In this document: positions 43,891 to 51,546 of the stretch, in pieces
Numbering within the stretch: position 1 is the stretch's first letter
Layout: each line of letters opens with the position of its first letter
Assembly (NCBI GenBank): GCA_046294265.1
Contig: JBKBKC010000002.1
Span: forward strand, 275,510-339,509
Source of the DNA: JBKBKC01 sp046294265
Lineage (GTDB): Bacteria > Pseudomonadota > Alphaproteobacteria > Rhodobacterales > Rhodobacteraceae
DNA length: 64,000 bases
Direction of reading: 5' to 3'
Notes under the pieces: model-generated
The model's database searches: none
The model's input: the letters and a program-made list of their open reading frames with translations, nothing else
Told to the model about the DNA's origin: nothing
Position numbers and translations under genes: made by a program

Positions 43891-45135
43891 ATGCCTGCCG
43901 CCCTTCGCCCGCTCGACCTCGCGCATGTGCGCGCGCAATTCCCCGCCTTCACTCAGGCCCTGACCGCGGATCACGCGTTTTTCGAGAATGCGGGCGGGTC
44001 CTACCCGTGCCGCCAGGTGGTGGACCGGCTGACCCGGTTCTACACGGAGCGCAAGGTTCAGCCCTACGGCCCCTATCCGGCGGCGCAGGCGGGCGGGGCC
44101 GAGATGGACGAGGCGCGCGCGCGGCTGTCGGCGATGCTGGGCGTGGCGCCGGATGAGCTGAGCTTTGGCCCCTCCACATCCGCCAACACCTATGTGCTGG
44201 CGCAGGCGGTGCGGATGTGGCTGCGGGGCACGGATGGCGCGGTGGTGGTCACCGATCAGGATCATGAGGCCAATTCGGGCGTCTGGCGGCGGCTGGAGGC
44301 CGAGGGGATCGAGTTGCGCGAATGGCGCATCGACCCCGCGACGGGGCATCTGGACCTGACGCGCCTGCGCGATCTTCTGGCGGACGGGCGGGTGCGGCTG
44401 GTGGCGTTTCCGCATTGCTCGAACGTGGTGGCCGAGATCAACCCGGTCGCCGAGATCTGCGCCATGGCGCGGGCGGCGGGGGCGCGCACGGTGGTGGACG
44501 GGGTCAGCTATGCGCCGCACGGCTTTCCCGATGTGGGGGCGCTGGGCTGCGACGTGTACATGTTCTCGGCCTACAAGACCTATGGCCCGCATCAGGGCAT
44601 CATGACGATCCGGGCCGAGTTTGGCGCGGAACTGCCCGCGCAGGGGCATTATTTCAACGCTGACACGCTTTACAAGCGGTTCACGCCTGCGGGCCCCGAC
44701 CATGCGCAGGTGGCGGCCTGCGCGGGGATGGCGGATTACGTCGATGACCTCTACGCGCATCATTTCGGGCCCGAGCCTTCGGCCACGCGGCGGGCTGGTG
44801 CGGTGCATGACCTGATGCGGGGGGCAGAGGTTGACCTGCTCGCCCCGTTCCTCGACTGGATCGCCGCGCGCAACGACCTGCGGCTGATCGGTCCTGCGGA
44901 TGCCACCCTGCGCGCGCCCACCGTGGCGGTGGCGCTCGACCGGCCCGCGCAGGGCGTGGCCGAGGCGCTGTCGGCGCGGGGGATCGCCTGTTGGGCGGGC
45001 GATTTCTATGCCGTGCGGCCCTTGCAGGCGATGGGGGTTGACCTGGACCGGGGGGTATTGCGGATGAGCTTTGTGCATTACACCAGCGCGGACGAGGTGG
45101 CGCGGCTGCGCGCGGCGCTGGCGGAGGTGCTGTGA
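43891..45135 (+). CDS. Class V aminotransferase / cysteine desulfurase-like protein
   Basis: A 414-residue PLP enzyme of the class V fold. It shows FFENAGGSYPC near residue 30, the PLP-binding aspartate region VVDGVSYAPHG and the Schiff-base lysine in FSAYKTYGPHQG. It fits the cysteine-desulfurase-like subgroup, but I see no clear catalytic cysteine loop as in NifS/IscS. Substrate unknown. AAGGAG lies six bases before ATG 43891; the in-frame extension to 43726 lacks support. Confidence 0.88.
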   Translation: MPAALRPLDLAHVRAQFPAFTQALTADHAFFENAGGSYPCRQVVDRLTRFYTERKVQPYGPYPAAQAGGAEMDEARARLSAMLGVAPDELSFGPSTSANTYVLAQAVRMWLRGTDGAVVVTDQDHEANSGVWRRLEAEGIELREWRIDPATGHLDLTRLRDLLADGRVRLVAFPHCSNVVAEINPVAEICAMARAAGARTVVDGVSYAPHGFPDVGALGCDVYMFSAYKTYGPHQGIMTIRAEFGAELPAQGHYFNADTLYKRFTPAGPDHAQVAACAGMADYVDDLYAHHFGPEPSATRRAGAVHDLMRGAEVDLLAPFLDWIAARNDLRLIGPADATLRAPTVAVALDRPAQGVAEALSARGIACWAGDFYAVRPLQAMGVDLDRGVLRMSFVHYTSADEVARLRAALAEVL

Positions 45136-45178
45136 TCTTTGCAGTTGCAAAGGTTTCGCGGGCGGTTTTGCAAAGATC
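45134..45178. promoter_or_regulatory. Nested inverted repeat upstream of photolyase gene
   Basis: GATCTTTGCA at 45134-45143 is perfectly inverted as TGCAAAGATC at 45169-45178. A second dyad CTTTGCA-GT-TGCAAAG occupies 45137-45152. Three TGCAAAG/CTTTGCA half-sites therefore occur within 45 bases, starting right at the stop of the aminotransferase gene. This could be a terminator-like hairpin or an operator for the photolyase gene. Confidence 0.5.
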
Positions 45179-45268
45179 GGGCCGTGACGCTGGGAATGCG
45201 GGGCGCGCACTTGACCTCGGCCAGCGAAGGCTAGGTCACGGTGCCCGATGCCTGCGCTAGCGGAGACC

Positions 45269-46681
45269 ATGACCGACGCCCCCCTGATCCTGTGGTTCCG
45301 CCGCGACCTGCGACTGGGCGATCAGCCGATGCTGGCGGCCGCCGTCGCCAGCGGGCGCCCCTTGGTGCCGGTGTTCATCCTCGACCCCGAGACCGAGGCC
45401 ATCGGGGCCGCCAGCCGCTGGCGGCTGGGTCTGGCACTGGAGGTGTTCGGGCGGGCGCTGGCGTCGGTTGGATCGCGGCTGGTGCTGCGGCGGGGCGAGG
45501 CGGGCGCGGTGCTGGCCGCGCTGGTGGCCGAGACGGGGGCGGCGGGTGTGCATTGGTCGCGGGCCTATGATCCCGTGTCCAAGGCGCGGGATACCGCGGT
45601 CAAGGCCGCGCTGCGGGACGCGGGGCTGGAGGCGGTGAGCCATCCGGGCCATCTGCTGTTCGAGCCCTGGACGGTGGAAACGGGGCAGGGCGGGTTCTAC
45701 CGGGTCTATACGCCCTATTGGCGGGCGGTGAAGGATCGCGACCCCGGCAATGCGCTGCCTGCCCCCGCCGCCCTCCGCCCCCCAGCGCTCTGGCCCGCAT
45801 CGGACAAGCTGGAGGACTGGCGGCTGGGGGCGGGCATGGCGCGCGGGGCGGCAGTGGTGGCCCCGCATGTGGCGGTGGGCGAGGCCGCCGCCGAGGCGCG
45901 GCTGGCGGCGTTTCTGGCAGGGCGGGTGGGCGACTACCGCACCGCGCGCGATTTTCTGGACCGCGAGGCCACCTCGCGCCTGTCCGACAACCTGACCTGG
46001 GGCGAGATCGGCATCCGCCGCGTCTGGCACGCGGCCATGCGGGCCGAGCGTGAGGGGGCTGGCGGGGCCGAACATTTCCGCAAGGAGATCGTGTGGCGCG
46101 ATTTCGCTTGGGCTCTGATGCACCACACCCCGCATATCGCCAGCACCAACTGGCGCGAGGAGTGGAACGCCTTTCCCTGGCGCGGCGACAGCGATCAGGC
46201 CGAGGCCTGGCGGCGCGGCATGACCGGCGAGCCGGTGGTGGATGCCGCGATGCGCGAGATGTATGTGACGGGCACGATGCACAACCGGGCGCGGATGCTG
46301 GTGGGGTCCTACCTGACCAAGCACCTCTTGACCGACTGGCGGATCGGCCTGCGCTGGTTCGAGGAATGTCTGGTGGACTGGGATCCTGCGTCCAACGCGA
46401 TGGGATGGCAGTGGGTGGCGGGGTCGGGGCCGGATGCGGCGCCCTATTTCCGCATCTTCAACCCCGCCACGCAGGCGCAGACCTGGGACCCCAAGGGCGA
46501 CTATCGCAAGCGGTGGCTGGCCGAACTGTCGCGCAATCCGCCCGCCACGGCGCGGGCCTATTTCGATGCGGTGCCCCGGTCCTGGGGGCTGGACCCCGCG
46601 TCAGCCTATCCGAAACCGGTTGTCGATCTGGCGCGCGGGCGCGAAATGGCGCTGGCGGCCTATGCGGCGCGAAACTCTTGA
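45269..46681 (+). CDS. phrB: Deoxyribodipyrimidine photolyase
   Basis: A 470-residue flavoprotein that repairs pyrimidine dimers with blue light. The N-terminal antenna-binding domain begins LILWFRRDLRLGDQ. The FAD domain has LSDNLTWGEIGIRR, HNRARMLVGSYLTKHL and ASNAMGWQWVAGSG with the conserved tryptophans. ATG 45269 with GGAG upstream was chosen over ATG 45248. In Rhodobacter, photolyase is often induced by singlet oxygen; a promoter of that kind was not firmly identified here. Confidence 0.95.
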   Translation: MTDAPLILWFRRDLRLGDQPMLAAAVASGRPLVPVFILDPETEAIGAASRWRLGLALEVFGRALASVGSRLVLRRGEAGAVLAALVAETGAAGVHWSRAYDPVSKARDTAVKAALRDAGLEAVSHPGHLLFEPWTVETGQGGFYRVYTPYWRAVKDRDPGNALPAPAALRPPALWPASDKLEDWRLGAGMARGAAVVAPHVAVGEAAAEARLAAFLAGRVGDYRTARDFLDREATSRLSDNLTWGEIGIRRVWHAAMRAEREGAGGAEHFRKEIVWRDFAWALMHHTPHIASTNWREEWNAFPWRGDSDQAEAWRRGMTGEPVVDAAMREMYVTGTMHNRARMLVGSYLTKHLLTDWRIGLRWFEECLVDWDPASNAMGWQWVAGSGPDAAPYFRIFNPATQAQTWDPKGDYRKRWLAELSRNPPATARAYFDAVPRSWGLDPASAYPKPVVDLARGREMALAAYAARNS

Positions 46682-46754
46682 GAAGACGGACCGTTTCATG
46701 AATATGACGGCGCGGATGACGACCGATGACAGAAAAGACGACCCGGGGAGCGTA

Positions 46755-47969
46755 ATGACGGTTTTGACTTCGACAAAGGGGCAGACTGACCTGCCGCGCT
46801 ATTTTCCGCGCGTGCTGGCGGTGGCGGATGCCACGCTGCTTCACGGGCGGCTGGATTTCGTGCTGGACGACGGGCGGCGGTTTCGTGCGGGCGGGCGCGG
46901 GCCAGGGCCGGTGGCGGAACTGGAGATCCACAATCCCGACCTTTTTGCCCGCCTGATCCGCGAGGGCGACCTGGGGTTCTGCGACGCCTATCTGGAGAAC
47001 TGGTGGTCAACGCCGGACCTGCAGGCGTTCATGGACCTCGTGCATGCCGACAATGACGGGCTGTATGACGGGTTCCCCGGCATGGGGCTGGTGCGGGCGT
47101 TCGAGAACCTGCGCCATTGGCTGCGGTCGAACAACCGCACGCAAGCGAAAAAGAACATCGCCCACCACTATGACCTGGGCAACGAATTCTATGGCCTGTG
47201 GCTGGACGGGACGATGACCTATTCCTCGGCCCTGTTCCGGTCGGGCCAGGAAAGCCTGGAACGCGCGCAGATCGAGAAATACGCCAGCATGGTGGACCAG
47301 ATGGGGGCCAGTGCGGGCGATCATGTGCTGGAGATCGGCTGCGGCTGGGGCGGGTTCGCCGAATATGCAGCCCGCGAGCGGGGCCTGCGGGTCACCGGGC
47401 TGACCATCAGCCAGGCGCAGTATGACTATGCCGTGGACCGGATGGAGAAGGCGGGCCTGTCGGACCTGGTGGAGATCAAGTTGCAGGATTACCGCGACGA
47501 GCGCGGCAGTTACGACGGCATCGCCAGTATCGAGATGTTCGAGGCGGTGGGCGAGAAATACTGGCCCGTCTATTTCGACCTGCTGCGCCAGCGCCTGAAA
47601 CCCGGTCGCCATGCCACGCTGCAGATCATCACCGTGCAGGACAAGCGGTGGGAGGTGTATCGGCGCGGCGTCGATTTCATCCAGAAGCACATCTTTCCGG
47701 GCGGGATGCTGCCCAGCCCCACCGCGCTGCGGCGCGAGATCGACCGGGCGGGGCTGCGGCTGAAGGATTCCATAGAGTTTGGCGAAAGCTACTCGCACAC
47801 CCTGCGCCGCTGGCACGACACGTTCAACGAACGCTGGGACGAGGTCGCGCGGCTGGGGTTCGACGACCGGTTCCGGCGGATGTGGAATTTCTACCTGACC
47901 TCTTGCGCGGGGGCCTTTCAGGGCGGAAACTGCGATGTGACGCAGATCACCGTGACCCGTCCGCTCTAG
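46755..47969 (+). CDS. Cyclopropane-fatty-acyl-phospholipid synthase family methyltransferase
   Basis: A 404-residue SAM-dependent enzyme of the CFA synthase family. It has AHHYDLGNEFYGLWLDGTM, the SAM motif VLEIGCGWGGFAEYAA and QDYRDERGSYDGIASIEMFE. CFA synthases methylate double bonds of membrane lipid acyl chains; some relatives make other modified fatty acids. GGGGAG before ATG 46755 supports this start, though ATG 46698 is in frame. It follows the photolyase closely and may be co-transcribed. Confidence 0.92.
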   Translation: MTVLTSTKGQTDLPRYFPRVLAVADATLLHGRLDFVLDDGRRFRAGGRGPGPVAELEIHNPDLFARLIREGDLGFCDAYLENWWSTPDLQAFMDLVHADNDGLYDGFPGMGLVRAFENLRHWLRSNNRTQAKKNIAHHYDLGNEFYGLWLDGTMTYSSALFRSGQESLERAQIEKYASMVDQMGASAGDHVLEIGCGWGGFAEYAARERGLRVTGLTISQAQYDYAVDRMEKAGLSDLVEIKLQDYRDERGSYDGIASIEMFEAVGEKYWPVYFDLLRQRLKPGRHATLQIITVQDKRWEVYRRGVDFIQKHIFPGGMLPSPTALRREIDRAGLRLKDSIEFGESYSHTLRRWHDTFNERWDEVARLGFDDRFRRMWNFYLTSCAGAFQGGNCDVTQITVTRPL

Positions 47970-48008
47970 AACGGAAGGCGCGGCCAGAGGGAGCAGGAGC
48001 CGCGCCAG

Positions 48009-48449
48009 ATGCCGACCGCCGGAAGGTTGTTCGCCGCCATCGCCTTCATCATCACAGGCTTTCTGGCCGCCGAGGCGTTCAAGTCGGTGATGCCCGAAGG
48101 CACCCCATTTGGTCCGTTCAGCCTGATCGTGGCGGCGATCGGGGGGCTGACCGGCTGGATCGTGATGGGCCCGCTCGCGGGGCGGGGCTATGGGGCGTCG
48201 GCAGGGTTCGGCCTGAGGACCAGCGTGACCATCGTGTTCTGGGCCCTGCTGCTGTTCTCGATCTATCAGATGATCCGGTTGGCGATGAAGATGCGCTACG
48301 ACGGGCCGATGGATGCGATCATCGGTGTGTTCGCGCTGATGTTCGAAAACGGCAAGCTGCTGCTTGACCCCGCTGTTCTGATGGTGCTTGCGGTGGGGGG
48401 TGTGCTGGGCGGCCTGTTGGCCGAATGGGCGGCGCGGCGATGGCGATAG
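48009..48449 (+). CDS. trgA: Tellurite-resistance membrane protein TrgA
   Basis: A 146-residue membrane protein with about four helices (e.g. VAAIGGLTGWIVMGPLAGRG, SVTIVFWALLLFSIYQMI). Together with trgB and cysK it reproduces the trgAB-cysK locus that gives tellurite resistance in Rhodobacter sphaeroides. Its molecular action is not known. AGGAG lies nine bases before ATG 48009. The 3' end overlaps trgB. Confidence 0.9.
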   Translation: MPTAGRLFAAIAFIITGFLAAEAFKSVMPEGTPFGPFSLIVAAIGGLTGWIVMGPLAGRGYGASAGFGLRTSVTIVFWALLLFSIYQMIRLAMKMRYDGPMDAIIGVFALMFENGKLLLDPAVLMVLAVGGVLGGLLAEWAARRWR

Positions 48450-49606
48450 GGCCGGGGGTCGGGGACGGGTCTGCCGGCCAGGTTTTCTTTTTCTACGGGA
48501 CCTTGTGCCATCTGCCACTGTTGCGGGCGGTCATCGGGCGGTCGCCGGACGCGGTGCCGGCGAGGCTGGTGGGCCATGCGGTTCACTGGGCCGAGGGGCA
48601 GGATTTTCCGATGATCCTCGTGCAGCCGGATGGCGTTGCGGAGGGCCTGCTGGTGCGGGGTCTGGGTGCCGAGGACCGCGCGCGGCTGGATTTCTACGAG
48701 GGCGGGTTCGGCTATGCCACGCGGGCCGTGGTGGTGGAGGCCACCGGGGCGTCGGTTTCGGCGCAGGTCTATTGGCCTGATGCCGCGCGCTGGGTGCCGG
48801 GCGCGCCATGGCGGCTGGCCGACTGGGCGGCGCGCTGGGGCGAGGCGGTGGTGGCGTCGGCGGGCGATGTGATGGCGCTTTACGGTGCGAAAGACCCGGC
48901 ATCGGTGGCCGCGCGGCGCGGGCCGATGCTGGTGCGCGGGGCAAGCCGGGTGCGGGCGGCGGCGGCGGCGCCCGCCGGGCTGCGGCGCGGGGTCGTGCCC
49001 GGAGATGTGGCCGTGGCGGCAAGGCGCGAGCCCTATGCGCATTTCTTCGCGGTCGAGGAATATGACCTCGCGTTCCGGCGCTTCGACGGCACGATGAGCC
49101 CGACGGTCACCCGCGCGGCCTTTGTCTCGGGCGACGCGGTGACGGTGCTGCCGTGGGATGCCGAGCGCGACCGGGTGTTGCTGGTCGAGCAGTTCCGCGC
49201 GGGGCCCTATGCGCGGGGCGACGCGAACCCCTGGTCGCTGGAGGCCATCGCGGGCCGCGTGGACCCCGACGAGACGCCCGAAGCCGCCGCGCGGCGGGAG
49301 GCGCGGGAAGAGGCGGGGCTGGTGCTGCACGACCTTTGGCCGGTGGCGAGCTACTACCCCACTCCGGGGGCCAAGACCGAGTTCATCTATTCCTATGTCG
49401 CCCCCTGCGAGCTGCCCGACGATGCGGGCATCGTGTCGGGGGTGGAGGGCGAGGCGGAGGATATCCGGGGCCATGTGGTGCCCTTTGCGCGGCTGATGGA
49501 CCTCGTGGCCAGCGGCGAGGTGGCCAATGCGCCGCTGGTTCTGACCGCGCTGTGGCTGGAGCGGGCGCGGGCAAGGGCAAGGGGGCGGGATGCTGGGGGC
49601 GGTTGA
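48440..49606 (+). CDS. trgB: TrgB: gamma-glutamylcyclotransferase-like domain fused to NUDIX hydrolase
   Basis: A two-domain protein of 388 residues. The N-terminal ~150 residues have the GGCT-like FFFYGTLCHLPLL opening. The C-terminal part is an ADP-ribose-pyrophosphatase-type NUDIX hydrolase with a complete Nudix box (G-x5-E-x7-REAREEAG). The fusion is what is annotated as TrgB in Rhodobacter. ATG 48440 was preferred; ATG 48425 is also open. It overlaps trgA by ten bases and the next gene by 17. Confidence 0.88.
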   Translation: MAIGPGVGDGSAGQVFFFYGTLCHLPLLRAVIGRSPDAVPARLVGHAVHWAEGQDFPMILVQPDGVAEGLLVRGLGAEDRARLDFYEGGFGYATRAVVVEATGASVSAQVYWPDAARWVPGAPWRLADWAARWGEAVVASAGDVMALYGAKDPASVAARRGPMLVRGASRVRAAAAAPAGLRRGVVPGDVAVAARREPYAHFFAVEEYDLAFRRFDGTMSPTVTRAAFVSGDAVTVLPWDAERDRVLLVEQFRAGPYARGDANPWSLEAIAGRVDPDETPEAAARREAREEAGLVLHDLWPVASYYPTPGAKTEFIYSYVAPCELPDDAGIVSGVEGEAEDIRGHVVPFARLMDLVASGEVANAPLVLTALWLERARARARGRDAGGG

Positions 49607-50453
49607 GCAGGCGTTGCTGGCGGCGATGATCCTGGTGATCATGGCGGGGATGGGGGCCACCATCGGGCGGGCCGAATGGCGCGCGGCGATGGCAGCGCCG
49701 AGGGCCTTTGCAACCGGGATGGTCTGCCAGTTCGGGCTGATGCCGCCGATAGCGCTTGCGCTCTCGCGGGCGTTCGACCTGCCCCCGCCCGTGGCGCTGG
49801 CGCTGATCATGGTGGGGGCGACGCCGGGGGGCACCACATCGAACCTGTTTGCCTATTATGCGCGGGGCGATGTGGCGCTGTCGGTGGCGATGACGGTGGC
49901 CTCCACGCTGGCCGCCGTGGTGATGATGCCGCTGCTGATCGGGCTATATGCCGGGGCGGCGCTGACGGGGGGTGTGGAGGTGCCCTTTGCCAATATCGCG
50001 GTCACGCTGGCGCTGGTGCTGGTGCCCTGCCTTGCGGGCATGGCGGTGCGGGCACGCTCGCGGCTATGGGCCGCGCGGCTGGAACGGGTGGGGGCCTGGG
50101 CCGGGATCGGGTTGATCTTGCTTCTGATCGCCAATTTCGCGGTGTCGAACGGGGCGCTGGTGATGGCCACGCCGGGGGGCGAGATCGCGGCGACGGTGCT
50201 GTTGTCTGTGGCGGGCTTTGCGGCGGGGCTGGCGGTGGCGCGCGCGGTGGGTCTGACGGGGCCGCAGGCGCGCACGGTGTCGCTGGAGACGGGCATCCAG
50301 AACACGCCGCTGACCATCGCGGTGATCGGGTTCAGCTTTCCGGCGGGCCCCGTTCAGGATGCGATGCTGCTGGCCTGCGCGCTCTATGCGGTGGCGGTGG
50401 TGGTCACCTCGTCACTCGTGGCCGTGCTATATCGGCGGATGGCCGCGGCTTGA
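49590..50453 (+). CDS. Bile acid:sodium symporter (BASS/SBF) family transporter
   Basis: A 287-residue membrane protein with about nine helices. Family marks are GATPGGTTSNLFAYYARGDVAL and LETGIQNTPLTIAVIGFSF, the two sodium-site loops of BASS proteins. Substrates of bacterial members range from bile acids to organic acids and arsenite-like anions; none can be assigned. Its position between trgB and cysK, with overlap to trgB, ties it to the tellurite/cysteine operon. Confidence 0.9.
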   Translation: MLGAVEQALLAAMILVIMAGMGATIGRAEWRAAMAAPRAFATGMVCQFGLMPPIALALSRAFDLPPPVALALIMVGATPGGTTSNLFAYYARGDVALSVAMTVASTLAAVVMMPLLIGLYAGAALTGGVEVPFANIAVTLALVLVPCLAGMAVRARSRLWAARLERVGAWAGIGLILLLIANFAVSNGALVMATPGGEIAATVLLSVAGFAAGLAVARAVGLTGPQARTVSLETGIQNTPLTIAVIGFSFPAGPVQDAMLLACALYAVAVVVTSSLVAVLYRRMAAA

Positions 50454-50514
50454 GTTTGCCCCGGCCCCCGGCCTATACCGGGGGACGCCGCCGATCCGCG
50501 AAGGAGCCCGCCAC

Positions 50515-51546
50515 ATGCGCCTGAACAGCGACCTTGCCGATGCCATCGGACGGACCCCGCTCTTGCGCCTGCGCCGCGCAAGCGAGGTAACGGGCTGCGA
50601 CATCTATGGCAAATGCGAATTCCTGAACCCCGGCCAGTCGGTCAAGGACCGCGCGGCGCTCTACATCATCCGCGACGCGGTGGCGCGGGGGGCGCTGAAA
50701 CCGGGGGGCACCATCGTTGAAGGGACGGCGGGCAACACGGGCATTGGTCTGGCACTTGTCGGGGCCTCGATGGGGTTTCGCACGGTCATCGTGATCCCCG
50801 AGACGCAGAGCCAGGAGAAAAAGGACATGCTGCGCCTTGCCGGGGCCGACCTCGTGCAGGTGCCCGCCGCCCCCTACCGCAACCCCAACAACTATGTGCG
50901 CTATTCCGGCCGTCTGGCCGAAGCGCTGGCCGCGACTGAGCCCAACGGCGCGATCTGGGCCAACCAGTTCGACAATACGGCCAACCGTCGGGCGCATGTG
51001 GAAACCACGGGCCCCGAAATCTGGGAACAGACGCAAGGCCGGGTGGACGGCTTTATCTGCGCCGTGGGGTCGGGAGGCACGCTGGCGGGGGTGGCCGAGG
51101 CGTTGCAGGCACGCGGCGTGAAGATCGGGCTGGCCGACCCCGAGGGCGCGGCGCTGCATTCCTTTTTCACCACCGGCGCGCTGGAGGCACCCGGCAGTTC
51201 CATCACCGAAGGCATCGGGCAGGGCCGCATCACCGCCAATCTGGAAGGGTTCCGCCCCGATTTCAGCTATCGCATCCCGGATAACGAGGCGTTGCCCATC
51301 GTGTTCGACCTCTTGGCGGAGGAGGGGCTGTGCATGGGCGGATCAACCGGCATCAACATCGCAGGCGCCATTCGCATGGCGCGCGAGATGGGGCCGGGGC
51401 ACACCATCGTGACCATCCTGTGCGACTATGGCAGCCGCTATCAATCAAAGCTCTACAACCCCGCCTTCCTGAAGGAAAAGGGCCTGCCGGTGCCGGACTG
51501 GCTGGACCGCGCGCCACGCGCCATTCCGGCGGTCTTTGCCGACTGA
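50515..51546 (+). CDS. cysK: Cysteine synthase A
   Basis: PLP enzyme forming cysteine from O-acetylserine and sulfide. The PLP lysine is in NPGQSVKDRAA, and the substrate loop EGTAGNTGIGLA and VGSGGTLAG phosphate cup are intact. The product is 343 residues. AAGGAG eight bases before ATG 50515 fixes the start. Cysteine supply for thiol-based tellurite reduction explains its link with trgAB. The stop overlaps the next ATG (TGATG). Confidence 0.95.
   Translation: MRLNSDLADAIGRTPLLRLRRASEVTGCDIYGKCEFLNPGQSVKDRAALYIIRDAVARGALKPGGTIVEGTAGNTGIGLALVGASMGFRTVIVIPETQSQEKKDMLRLAGADLVQVPAAPYRNPNNYVRYSGRLAEALAATEPNGAIWANQFDNTANRRAHVETTGPEIWEQTQGRVDGFICAVGSGGTLAGVAEALQARGVKIGLADPEGAALHSFFTTGALEAPGSSITEGIGQGRITANLEGFRPDFSYRIPDNEALPIVFDLLAEEGLCMGGSTGINIAGAIRMAREMGPGHTIVTILCDYGSRYQSKLYNPAFLKEKGLPVPDWLDRAPRAIPAVFAD

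Noticed and set aside
45207..45236. RpoH/RpoE-type promoter before photolyase (TTGACC ... TAGGTC)
   Set aside because: Spacing and hexamers are only a partial match; not enough to call without start-site data.
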